Part shown: positions 1 through 6,930 of the stretch, one piece after another
Position numbering within the stretch: the first letter of the stretch is position 1
Layout: every line of letters begins with the position of its first letter
IMG/VR virus record: IMGVR_UViG_3300030000_000242
Location: 1-28,029 of that record
Source of the DNA: a virus
DNA length: 28,029 nucleotides
Reading direction: 5' to 3' (one strand)
Position numbers and translations under genes: made by a program
Notes under the pieces: generated by a model
Seen by the model: the letters and a program-made list of their open reading frames with translations, nothing else
What the model was told of the DNA's origin: nothing
Database searches by the model: none

Positions 1-566
1 GCTATTATATTTCCAATTTTAAGCATTTCAGGTTGCAATAAAAAAGCAGCAATTACTGCTTTTGAATTTCCGTTAGTTCCTGCACTTACTTTACCTTTTA
101 TACGACCTAAAACAATTACATTTCCAAATGCATAAACTTCTGCACCACTATTTATATCACCAATTATAACTATGTTACCTGGGTAATCAATACATTCTCC
201 ACTTCTAACTGTTTTTCGTATAAATTTAGTTTTTCCTTCATTAACACCAGAAAATACTTTAGTCTCTTTTTCAATTACTTTTTCATTTATAAGTTCTATT
301 TCCTTTTCTATATCCTCTAGCACAATATCTTTTAATTCTATCTTAGTTAATAAAGTTTCTTTAAGAATTTCAACTTGTTTTTTATTAATTGATTTTAAAT
401 CCATTCTTAAAATTAGTGTTGTTCCTTTATAAAAATGCTTACCCTTAGAAAGTTTTTTTATTAACAACAAAAGCATATCTTCAAAACAAGCAAATTTATT
501 CATGTGAATAGTTGTATTTATTCCGTCTTTATTCCCTTTTATTAAAATACCCTCATTATTATACAT
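1..566 (-). CDS. minC: Septum site-determining protein MinC (partial, 3' end outside window)
   Basis: MinC inhibits FtsZ assembly and, with MinD, restricts division septa to mid-cell. The 188 visible codons start at ATG 566, preceded by a perfect GGAGGT seven bases upstream, and stay open to the left edge. The first ~100 residues (MYNNEGILIKGNKDG...) fit the divergent MinC N-terminal domain. The second part carries the C-terminal beta-helix signature: RKTVRSGECIDYPGNIVI, then VIIGDINSGAEVYAFGNVIV, then LGRIKGKVSAGTNG. The usual MinC length is about 200-230 aa, so only the C-terminal tip and MinD-facing end are missing. This is host chromosome, not phage. The sfsA remnant lies upstream on the same strand. 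Confidence 0.93.
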   Translation of the reverse strand, partial: MYNNEGILIKGNKDGINTTIHMNKFACFEDMLLLLIKKLSKGKHFYKGTTLILRMDLKSINKKQVEILKETLLTKIELKDIVLEDIEKEIELINEKVIEKETKVFSGVNEGKTKFIRKTVRSGECIDYPGNIVIIGDINSGAEVYAFGNVIVLGRIKGKVSAGTNGNSKAVIAAFLLQPEMLKIGNII

Positions 567-632
567 TGATTACCTCCAATGAATTTTGCAGGTTAAAATA
601 TTTTAATTTTTAAAAATGACAACCTATTTAAG

Positions 633-673
633 ATTATATCATTATACCAACTATTTTTGTATATTTGTTTCAA
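633..673 (-). promoter_or_regulatory. Candidate minC promoter (twin TATAAT, extended -10)
   Basis: Two TATAAT hexamers (641-646 and 633-638, minus strand) lie in the sfsA-minC gap. The first is preceded by TGG, an extended -10 element. A TTGAAA at 668-673 is 21 bases from the first -10, which is too far for a standard -35, so recognition would depend on the extended -10. Sequence inspection only. Confidence 0.4.
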
Positions 674-746
674 TAAATTTTGATTAATTTTATTAAAGTA
701 TATAAAAAGTTAAATTTCGATATAGATACAAACATTTAAAATCTAC

Positions 747-1001
747 TTACACCATAACCTTAACATAGTCCACTATATCGATGCTATTCTCATTAACATT
801 ACAATCAACTGCAATTATATGTACACCTTGTTTCTTTGCTTCTTTTAATGCTTCTGCAAATTCTTTATGTGTTTCTGAATTAGGTTCAAAATGCATCACA
901 TCTTTCATTTGTATTACAAATATTATATAAGCCTCATAACCATCTTTTATACAATCGCAAAGTTCTCTAACATGCTTAACGCCTCTTTCTGTATATAGTG
1001 T
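747..1001 (-). pseudogene. sfsA: sfsA 3' fragment, disrupted by prophage integration
   Basis: The frame encodes 84 residues ending ...SIDIVDYVKVMV and containing TERGVKHVRELCDCIKDGY, FVIQMKDVMHFEPNSETHKE and KKQGVHIIAVDCNVNENS. These match the conserved C-terminal third of SfsA, a ~230-residue nucleic-acid-binding, sugar-fermentation-stimulation family protein. Going upstream, the similarity ends at the TERG motif (about 985-995) and an in-frame TAG follows at 1002-1004. There is no start codon or ribosome site. The simplest reading is that phage integration split sfsA, leaving the 5' two thirds beyond the far end of the prophage. Alternatively the fragment is an old degraded copy, but the intact C-terminus with no internal stop favours a recent insertion. 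Confidence 0.85.
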
Positions 1002-1004
1002 CTA
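978..1004. other. Inferred phage attachment-site junction inside sfsA
   Basis: The host-to-phage boundary is placed where SfsA similarity ends, near the codons for TERG, just before the in-frame TAG at 1002-1004. The exact core cannot be read from one side. It should be a short identity block shared with the other prophage end, which lies outside the window. Confidence 0.5.
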
Positions 1005-1019
1005 ATTAGTAAACATAAA

Positions 1020-1050
1020 TTAAAGCTAGGAAATTTAATCCTAGCTTTAA
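1020..1050 (-). terminator. Rho-independent terminator at the prophage edge
   Basis: A perfect stem, TTAAAGCTAGG with CCTAGCTTTAA plus one more A-T pair, closes a 7-nt loop. On the minus strand it is followed by TTTATGTTT. It lies about 70 bases past the DUF4236 gene and would end the moron transcript before it enters host sfsA. The plus-strand side also has TTTT, so it may work in both directions. Confidence 0.75.
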
Positions 1051-1121
1051 TTTTATGTTATCCTACATACTTACTGAAATATATGTAATAATCATCTATA
1101 CTTTATTTTTTCCCCTAGTTC

Positions 1122-1571
1122 TTATCTATTCTTTCTAATTTTATATTCTTGATTTATTCTTTTCCAATTCTTAGCCATACAAACTAAACTTGATATTAAA
1201 AGTATAATTGCAATAAATAATAGTGGTGGGAATATAAATCCAATAAATAAACATGGAAATCCTAAAAACAATAATGTTATATGTCTAGTATAACTATTAG
1301 CTAAATTTTCTTTAATGTTATTGCCTATAGGATCTTGAACTATATTGCTATTTTCCATTGTTGCTGCTGGAGTATTATTTTTACCCATACTCTTAAATGA
1401 TTTTCTTTTACTATATCTAATTCCATTAGCACCTACAGAACCACCAACACCATTTTTATTTACTGATACTCTAACACCTTTTACACCTGCAGATAATCCT
1501 ACACCAGTTTTACCAACACTTACATTTAAAAGTTTACCAACTTTAATTGATTTCCTAAAATTTAGTCCCAT
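1122..1571 (-). CDS. DUF4236 family membrane protein (prophage cargo)
   Basis: The protein has 149 aa. Residues 1-60 (GLNFRKSIKVGKLLNVSVGK..., VGLSAGVKGVRVSVNKNGVG, GANGIRYSKRK) are the glycine-rich DUF4236 domain. The family is widespread in bacteria and has no established function. A polar linker follows, then two strongly hydrophobic segments around residues 95-138 and a basic tail, giving a likely inner-membrane hairpin with the DUF4236 domain in the cytoplasm. The ATG at 1571 is chosen because GGGAGGT sits six bases upstream; earlier in-frame starts fall within or abut that site. The gene lies 26 bp downstream of the wall-binding protein gene and probably shares its transcript. It lies outside the late operon, so it is a candidate lysogenic-conversion gene. 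Confidence 0.8.
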   Translation of the reverse strand: MGLNFRKSIKVGKLLNVSVGKTGVGLSAGVKGVRVSVNKNGVGGSVGANGIRYSKRKSFKSMGKNNTPAATMENSNIVQDPIGNNIKENLANSYTRHITLLFLGFPCLFIGFIFPPLLFIAIILLISSLVCMAKNWKRINQEYKIRKNR

Positions 1572-1597
1572 GATCATACCTCCCCCCAATATTTATT

Positions 1598-2128
1598 TTA
1601 TTGAATCCAAACTCCATCAGCACCAATTTTATATCCATCTTGTGTAGTTGTATTTATTGCCATTGTTAAGTCTGAATTGAAATAATACCACTTGCCATTA
1701 ATTAATTGCCAACCTGCATTAATTGGAACTATTGTTGTTGCCATTTGACCTTTTTGTCCTTTACTAATATCATTATGATTTATACCATATATTCCAGTAC
1801 CATCTGCATTAATGATATATCCATCTATAATTGCATTAGTTAACATTTTTCCTGTGTTATCAAAGTAATACCAGTCTGTTTTATGTTCTTTAGTCCATTT
1901 TCCATTATCGTCTTTATTTACTACTCGCCACCATCCTGTTTTAAGATCAGTACCAACTGTATAATATTTATTGTTATTTATTTCATGCCAGCGTTCATAC
2001 CAAATTGAGACTGTAACTTTCTCACCATCAATTGTAAGAGTTTCATTGTCAATATTTTGTTTTGCACTTACACCTACAGGCAATAACAGTATTAAAATTA
2101 ATAACACTATTGAAATTATCTTTTTCAT
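1598..2128 (-). CDS. Secreted protein with cell-wall-binding (choline-binding-like) repeats
   Basis: The protein has 176 aa. Residues 1-22 are a classic signal peptide (MKK, a hydrophobic core, then GVSA before KQ). The mature part has aromatic/glycine repeats of the CW_binding_1 type: GWWRVV...WYYFDNTGKML..DGYIINADG (about 65-112) and GWQLINGKWYYFNSDLTMA...DGYKIGADGVW (about 139-174). No catalytic domain is visible, so it looks like a wall-anchoring or wall-masking protein, not a hydrolase. The repeats resemble those on the phage endolysin at 2373-3101. The gene has its own promoter and is separated from the lysis genes by a strong terminator, so it is probably expressed in the lysogen. Its exact role is unknown. 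Confidence 0.8.
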   Translation of the reverse strand: MKKIISIVLLILILLLPVGVSAKQNIDNETLTIDGEKVTVSIWYERWHEINNNKYYTVGTDLKTGWWRVVNKDDNGKWTKEHKTDWYYFDNTGKMLTNAIIDGYIINADGTGIYGINHNDISKGQKGQMATTIVPINAGWQLINGKWYYFNSDLTMAINTTTQDGYKIGADGVWIQ

Positions 2129-2164
2129 TATAATCTACACCCTTTCATACTTATTATTACTTTT

Positions 2165-2192
2165 ATTGTATATTAATTGGTATATTTGTCAA
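2165..2192 (-). promoter_or_regulatory. Sigma-A-type promoter for the moron cassette
   Basis: On the minus strand TTGACA (2187-2192) is followed 16 bases later by TACAAT (2165-2170), a perfect -35 and a one-mismatch -10. It lies about 40 bases upstream of the secreted-protein start, with AGGGTG as ribosome site. It is independent of the phage late operon, which ends at the terminator at 2316-2340. Confidence 0.75.
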
Positions 2193-2315
2193 ATATAAAT
2201 ACTAAATGATGTGATTTTATGTTAGATTATTTATACATAATAGCTTTAATTCTATATGGAATATTTATAGATAGATTTTCAATTTTTATATATAAGAAAT
2301 TATAAAAAAATTAAA

Positions 2316-2340
2316 GGGTACAGGATTAACTCCTATACCC
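2316..2340 (-). terminator. Late-operon terminator after the endolysin
   Basis: Read on the minus strand, GGGUAUAGGA pairs with UCCUGUACCC (10 pairs, one G-U wobble) around a 5-nt loop and runs into UUUAAUUUUUUU. It sits 33 bases past the endolysin stop and marks the end of the structural and lysis operon. Confidence 0.85.
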
Positions 2341-2372
2341 TAAAATACTCTTGCTCTCAAATTTATACAATT

Positions 2373-3101
2373 TTAAATATTGCCTGTATAGTCTGCATTT
2401 AAAAACATAGTAGCTTCTTTAGTTCTCCTTCTGTAAAGTCCTTCTATTCTCATTCCTCCACCATTGCTCCATGCTTGAAAATTAGAAGTGATTATAGCTG
2501 AATTTCTTACTCCAGCAACTACATTTTTATATAGAGTAGATTGATTAATTAAACCATCTGTTCCACAATTATATGCAAAACTTACTAGAGCGTCAAATTC
2601 GTTTTGATTTAATACTATACCTTTAGAATCTAAATCAGATTTAATAATAGGTGCATATTTATTATTAATCCAATTTCTTAACATTTCTGTTGCTTGTACC
2701 TCTGTAACACTTGATAATTCTTGTATTTCTTCTCCTGTCATTCCATAACCTAATGTTAATACTCCAACTTCATCATAATATGGAGTAGCTGAAAAGCCCT
2801 CCCATGACTTAATAAAATTAATAAGCGCATCTGATACTAATTTATTATTTTCAATCCATGCTCCAGAACTGTCAAAACGATAAGATTTGCCATCTATAGT
2901 ATAAGACCCATTGCAATACATAGCACCCATGTTTCCATTACTGGAAGGTTCTAAGTAATACCATTTTTCATTTGTATCTCTTATCCACCCTGTTTGCATA
3001 ATTCCTTCATCATTTAAATAATACCAAGTGCCATTATCTTTATACCAACCCTTTACAACTTTCCCATCTGGACCTTGTACACACCATTTCCAGTTAGACA
3101 T
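2373..3101 (-). CDS. Endolysin: wall-binding repeats plus GH24 lysozyme
   Basis: The protein has 242 aa. Residues 1-85 are wall-binding repeats (GWYKDNGTWYYLNDEGIMQT, GWIRDTNEKWYYLEP, YTIDGKSYRFDSSGAW). Residues 88-235 are a T4-type lysozyme (glycoside hydrolase family 24), which cuts the MurNAc-GlcNAc bond of peptidoglycan. The catalytic triad E101-D110-T116 keeps the T4 spacing (9 and 6 residues). There is no signal peptide, so release depends on the holin encoded 2 bp upstream. The start is preceded by AAAGGAGG. Placing the binding module before the catalytic domain reverses the usual Gram-positive endolysin order. Confidence 0.92.
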   Translation of the reverse strand: MSNWKWCVQGPDGKVVKGWYKDNGTWYYLNDEGIMQTGWIRDTNEKWYYLEPSSNGNMGAMYCNGSYTIDGKSYRFDSSGAWIENNKLVSDALINFIKSWEGFSATPYYDEVGVLTLGYGMTGEEIQELSSVTEVQATEMLRNWINNKYAPIIKSDLDSKGIVLNQNEFDALVSFAYNCGTDGLINQSTLYKNVVAGVRNSAIITSNFQAWSNGGGMRIEGLYRRRTKEATMFLNADYTGNI

Positions 3102-3103
3102 AA

Positions 3104-3535
3104 CTATTCCTCCTTTGAGCCTATAGGCAATTCATCTGTCATAATATCTAGAAAACTCTCTACTCTATCTCGCAACTTTTTAGGTACTGGCAAACCACAT
3201 AAAAGCATGTTCTTTAATATGCTTACAGCTTCATATAAAATGAAGAGAATAGAAAAGAATTCACATAACCCTAATTTATTTATACCTAAATAGCTTATCC
3301 ATTCTAGTGGTAACATAAATAATAGATTAAATGTAAAACACATATCTAATGCTGCTAAGAAAGCAATGCACCCTAGCATAGCTACTTTTCTTATCCCCCC
3401 ATCTATTCCAACACCACTATTAAATTTTCTTTCCTTTATCGCTCTTAAAACCCCTAAAAATGTATCTAAAAATATAGCCCATACGACTATTTGTGCAAAT
3501 AAATTATGTGTTAATGAATTAATATAATTTTCCAT
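3104..3535 (-). CDS. Holin, TcdE/UtxA-like (phage_holin_4 family)
   Basis: The protein has 143 aa. It contains the family signature VVWAIFLDTFLGVLRAIKER, then GVGIDGGIRKVAMLGCIAFL, followed by further hydrophobic segments (FTFNLLFMLPLEWISYLGI and EFFSILFILYEAVSILKNM). That suggests three or four membrane spans with a charged C-terminal tail (KLRDRVESFLDIM). The family forms membrane lesions that release endolysin; its best-known member, TcdE of Clostridioides difficile, also influences toxin release. The endolysin start lies 2 bp past the stop, so the two form a standard lysis pair. AAGG lies upstream of the ATG. Confidence 0.9.
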   Translation of the reverse strand: MENYINSLTHNLFAQIVVWAIFLDTFLGVLRAIKERKFNSGVGIDGGIRKVAMLGCIAFLAALDMCFTFNLLFMLPLEWISYLGINKLGLCEFFSILFILYEAVSILKNMLLCGLPVPKKLRDRVESFLDIMTDELPIGSKEE

Positions 3536-3584
3536 CTCTCTTCTACCTTCTTTCTTGATTTTTTGTAAAAATAAGCAATAAAAA

Positions 3585-3606
3585 AAGACTAGCCTTAACT
3601 ACTCTT
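3585..3606 (-). terminator. Weak terminator-like hairpin before the lysis genes
   Basis: On the minus strand AAGAGTAG and CTAGTCTT form an 8-position stem with one central G-G mismatch and a 6-nt loop, followed by TTTTTTATTG. It lies between the receptor-binding gene and the holin and could partly attenuate transcription into the lysis genes. The stem is short and imperfect, hence low confidence. Confidence 0.35.
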
Positions 3607-3654
3607 GCAATTTAAATCTTATTTACTGTTCTACATTCTTATTCCTATTGTGTA

Positions 3655-6600
3655 TTACAATGTGTTTAGAAATGCTAATATTTTATCAGCTAACACTTGA
3701 TGCCCAGCATCATTAGGGTGAAGCCCATCTGGGTCTACATAACCTGGTGCTGTAAAATAATAACTGTTTGATGCTGAATTTTGAACATTTAGATTTGCGT
3801 TACTGTATAAATCTAGCACCGGTATTCCAAAGTGATTACCATACTTTATAATTAAATCACTTAATTGTTTTAGAGTATATCCTTGCCCATTATTTGAAGC
3901 TAAACTTCCGTAATTATCACTTCTTTGAAGTGGTGTAAAAATAGCTAAAATCTTAGTTGGGTACTTAGCTACTAAATTAGTTAATAGAGTATTTATACAA
4001 CCACTAATAGTCACAGTTCCAGTATCTCCGAACATTCCTAAAGCTTTATTATTTGAAGCTACATTTGCCCAGTCATTAGTTCCGAAGAAAACAGTAATCA
4101 AATCTGCTATTTCAGTTATACCAGCTAAATCATTTCTTCCGTAATAGCCTGTTCCACTAATTCCTTTATTTATTACCGTGCATCCTATCTTAGATGCAAT
4201 ATAATCGTGATAATTTTTAGATGTTCTGAAATTATGCTCTGTTATACTATCACCGATGCACATCCAAGTTTTTCCGTTCCATCTACTAGCCATTACTTCT
4301 TTAATAAAACTTAAATCTAACCAATCGAAACTATATTTTGATTTTTCATTATACTCAAGATAGGTGCTTGGATAAGTGCTGCCATTTACAATATTCATAT
4401 TAGCAGCGCCAGCTGCACCATTATCACAATTCCAAATCAAATATCTAGCGTTAAACGGTGATTTCAAAGTAATCGTTGATAGAGATATACTTGATAACTC
4501 TGATATATATTTCTTATCTTTATCATACCACGCACCACTTTGGTCACACATTTTATAGAACGTATAATCTGTATTAGGCTCAATCTCTATATATTCTGTA
4601 TGATATAAAGCTGATGAACTAGATGCTAAAGGCAACCCTGTTGTATCTTGAATATACTCATAAAAAACAACAGCGCTTGGATTAAGTAGATTTTTTGTAA
4701 CTAAAGTTGCTCCCTTAATTTGAGTAGGTAAAACTTCCAACCATTCAGCATTATAAATATCTTCATCACCGGTATACGCTACATATGTATCAGGCAGCGC
4801 ATTCCCTCTGACTATCATATCTAATTTTGCACCCTCTATATCATCATCACAATTCCATCTTAAATATTTAGCTTTCATAGGCGAACAAATTAAAGCATTA
4901 TATTTAGTTGTACCAATTTCTTCTATACACAAAGGAGAAATATAAACTTTATCTTTGTCATACCACGCTCCGCTTGATGTACATATTTTAGAGAACGTGT
5001 AATTTGTGTTTGATTCAATTTCTATATAATCTGTGCAATAAACATTAGTTCCAAAAGCGAACGATTCAGTTCCATCTGATGGTACTATATAGCGTGAATA
5101 AGTAACTCTTTCTTTATTGAATAAATTTCTAACTACAATATTAATATCTTTAATTTGAGAATGTTTAACACTCAAATTATCAACACTATATACATTGGAA
5201 TATTTATTATACGGAAGATAAACACTTGGATAAGAGCTACCTTTCACAATCATAGATTTTAATGAACCAGCTAAACCATCATCACAATTCCACATTAAAT
5301 ACTTAGCGTTTTTCGGAGACAATATAGTTGGCTTAGATAAACTTTTTGGTAACCCTGAAATAAAAATTTTATCCTTATCATACCATGCTCCGCTCTCGTC
5401 ACAAGTTTTTGAAAACGTGTATTTTGTATCGGGAAATATTTCAATATAATCTGTACGGTATATATCTTTAGATGCGTTTATTTTTATAGTACCATCAACT
5501 TCAGCTATATACTCTCCAAAAATAGCCTCTTTTTGATTGAAAATATTCCCTAACTGTTCATCTAGTAATACACCGTCTATACTTTTGAGATTAACTAAAT
5601 TATCTTTTGACATTATATTACCAAATTTATTATCTAAATACTCATGAGTTATAAAACCTTTATTAAAATAATTTTGTAGGCTTACATAAGACAACGATGC
5701 TGGGGCGAATAAACCTACTGCTTTTATTGGGAATGCAATCCCATTTATAGTAACACCAATATTTCTAAAGTAACCTGTTGTATACAATGCCCTATTCGTT
5801 TGTTTAACAGCAATCATAAAATGTGCATAATTATAAGATGTTGAAGGCAATACTCCTCTAGTCGCTGAATAATATGAAAACTTTTTAGGTGTAACCGGAA
5901 TAGGAGCGTATGTTGTACCATAAGCTATATCTCCACCTAGAACATCACCCGCCATACTAGAATTGTTTAAAAATATTCTCATACCAACACCGATGTTATT
6001 AGCGTCCTCTGAATAAAAATCAAAAGACATCACGCATTGACTATTTATATCTATCTGTGAGCTAGAAATAGCATTTGTCATATCAACAACTATATCTATT
6101 AAAATATCATCATAATCAGCTTTTTGATAAAATTTATATATCGGAACATCACTTACTAAAGTGTCCGCTAATTTATTATAATCAATAGCTTTATCATTCA
6201 CTCCGGTTGCTTGATAAACTCCACCAGGTACCCATCCAGCATTATAATAATACCAATAACCATCGGCAACTACTACATAAGTATTAGAATTTCCTGTAGG
6301 AAAAGCTGTCTGTAATAATGCCAAGGTTGCATAAATTCCTTTAGGTCCACCACCTGCTAAACTTAATATAGTATTTGTATTTTTAGCAGATTGCGTGGCA
6401 AGTGAATTAATTCTATCATCTATTTCTATAATATCCGGATGCAAAGAAACAAAATCATTTATATTTTTAAAATAATCAGTGGCTTGGTCTAATTTATTTT
6501 CTAGTTCTTCCAGTAAAGTATATGTAGCTGTGCTTATACTTGCATTTACTTCAAGTGTACTTGGTACTACATTTAAAACTAAATTAAAAGTGGCTTTCTT

Positions 6601-6915
6601 TTTGCCTGTAGATTTATTAATAAACTGTACTTCTATTAAAGTTTTTCCAGATGTAGTTGTTAATTGTTCATTAGCTTCTATAGTAACCATATTGCTTGGA
6701 TTAGTTGAAATAGTAATTCCAGCATGTTCTTGAACGAGTGGCACTTTATCTGATTTCATAGCCTTTAATCTTACATTGTAATTGCTTAAATCTGCTTGTA
6801 AACTATTATCATATATACTTAAGATCAAATTTAAACTATCAAATTGCTTACAGGTAGCATAGATATTTAAATTTTGCTTAAGATCTAAACTTGCTGTTAA
6901 ATCATGTATTGACAT
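3655..6915 (-). CDS. Tail tip/receptor-binding protein: BppU N-terminus, triplicated module, SGNH hydrolase
   Basis: The protein has 1086 aa. Residues 1-160 resemble the BppU N-terminal domain that docks side-tail proteins onto the baseplate. A short coiled-coil-like stretch (about 133-185) and a beta-rich middle follow. Residues 458-570, 597-715 and 742-856 are three copies of one module with the shared core YIEI..NT.YTFSK.C..SGAWYDKDK..IS, ending in AKYL.WNCDD. Residues 880-1086 are an SGNH/GDSL hydrolase: GDSIT (S890), G918, GTND (N947) and DGLHPN (D1063, H1066) give all four blocks. Members of this family hydrolyse esters, often O-acetyl groups on sugars. The inferred role is host-surface recognition plus deacylation of a wall or capsular glycan. 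The start is preceded by AGAGGTG. Confidence 0.85.
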   Translation of the reverse strand: MSIHDLTASLDLKQNLNIYATCKQFDSLNLILSIYDNSLQADLSNYNVRLKAMKSDKVPLVQEHAGITISTNPSNMVTIEANEQLTTTSGKTLIEVQFINKSTGKKKATFNLVLNVVPSTLEVNASISTATYTLLEELENKLDQATDYFKNINDFVSLHPDIIEIDDRINSLATQSAKNTNTILSLAGGGPKGIYATLALLQTAFPTGNSNTYVVVADGYWYYYNAGWVPGGVYQATGVNDKAIDYNKLADTLVSDVPIYKFYQKADYDDILIDIVVDMTNAISSSQIDINSQCVMSFDFYSEDANNIGVGMRIFLNNSSMAGDVLGGDIAYGTTYAPIPVTPKKFSYYSATRGVLPSTSYNYAHFMIAVKQTNRALYTTGYFRNIGVTINGIAFPIKAVGLFAPASLSYVSLQNYFNKGFITHEYLDNKFGNIMSKDNLVNLKSIDGVLLDEQLGNIFNQKEAIFGEYIAEVDGTIKINASKDIYRTDYIEIFPDTKYTFSKTCDESGAWYDKDKIFISGLPKSLSKPTILSPKNAKYLMWNCDDGLAGSLKSMIVKGSSYPSVYLPYNKYSNVYSVDNLSVKHSQIKDINIVVRNLFNKERVTYSRYIVPSDGTESFAFGTNVYCTDYIEIESNTNYTFSKICTSSGAWYDKDKVYISPLCIEEIGTTKYNALICSPMKAKYLRWNCDDDIEGAKLDMIVRGNALPDTYVAYTGDEDIYNAEWLEVLPTQIKGATLVTKNLLNPSAVVFYEYIQDTTGLPLASSSSALYHTEYIEIEPNTDYTFYKMCDQSGAWYDKDKKYISELSSISLSTITLKSPFNARYLIWNCDNGAAGAANMNIVNGSTYPSTYLEYNEKSKYSFDWLDLSFIKEVMASRWNGKTWMCIGDSITEHNFRTSKNYHDYIASKIGCTVINKGISGTGYYGRNDLAGITEIADLITVFFGTNDWANVASNNKALGMFGDTGTVTISGCINTLLTNLVAKYPTKILAIFTPLQRSDNYGSLASNNGQGYTLKQLSDLIIKYGNHFGIPVLDLYSNANLNVQNSASNSYYFTAPGYVDPDGLHPNDAGHQVLADKILAFLNTL
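4348..5544 (-). repeat. Three tandem in-frame modules within the receptor-binding gene
   Basis: Three ~113-119-residue units (5544-5206, 5127-4771, 4692-4348) share NLxN, TDYIEIE.NT.YTFSK, SGAWYDKDK, and WNCDD...M.V.GSSYPS.YL.YN. The units are clearly diverged from one another and separated by 26-residue linkers. The size and the aromatic/Asp-rich motif suggest a sugar-binding beta-sandwich, but this is inference. Confidence 0.85.
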
Positions 6916-6930
6916 TTTATCACCTCTTTC

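Noticed and set aside
984-1060. tRNA gene at the attachment site
   Set aside because: No cloverleaf arms or acceptor stem; the sequence is sfsA followed by a terminator hairpin.
3104-3535. TcdE-like holin as evidence for a toxin gene in the prophage
   Set aside because: The holin sits in a normal lysis pair, and no large toxin gene is present in the window.
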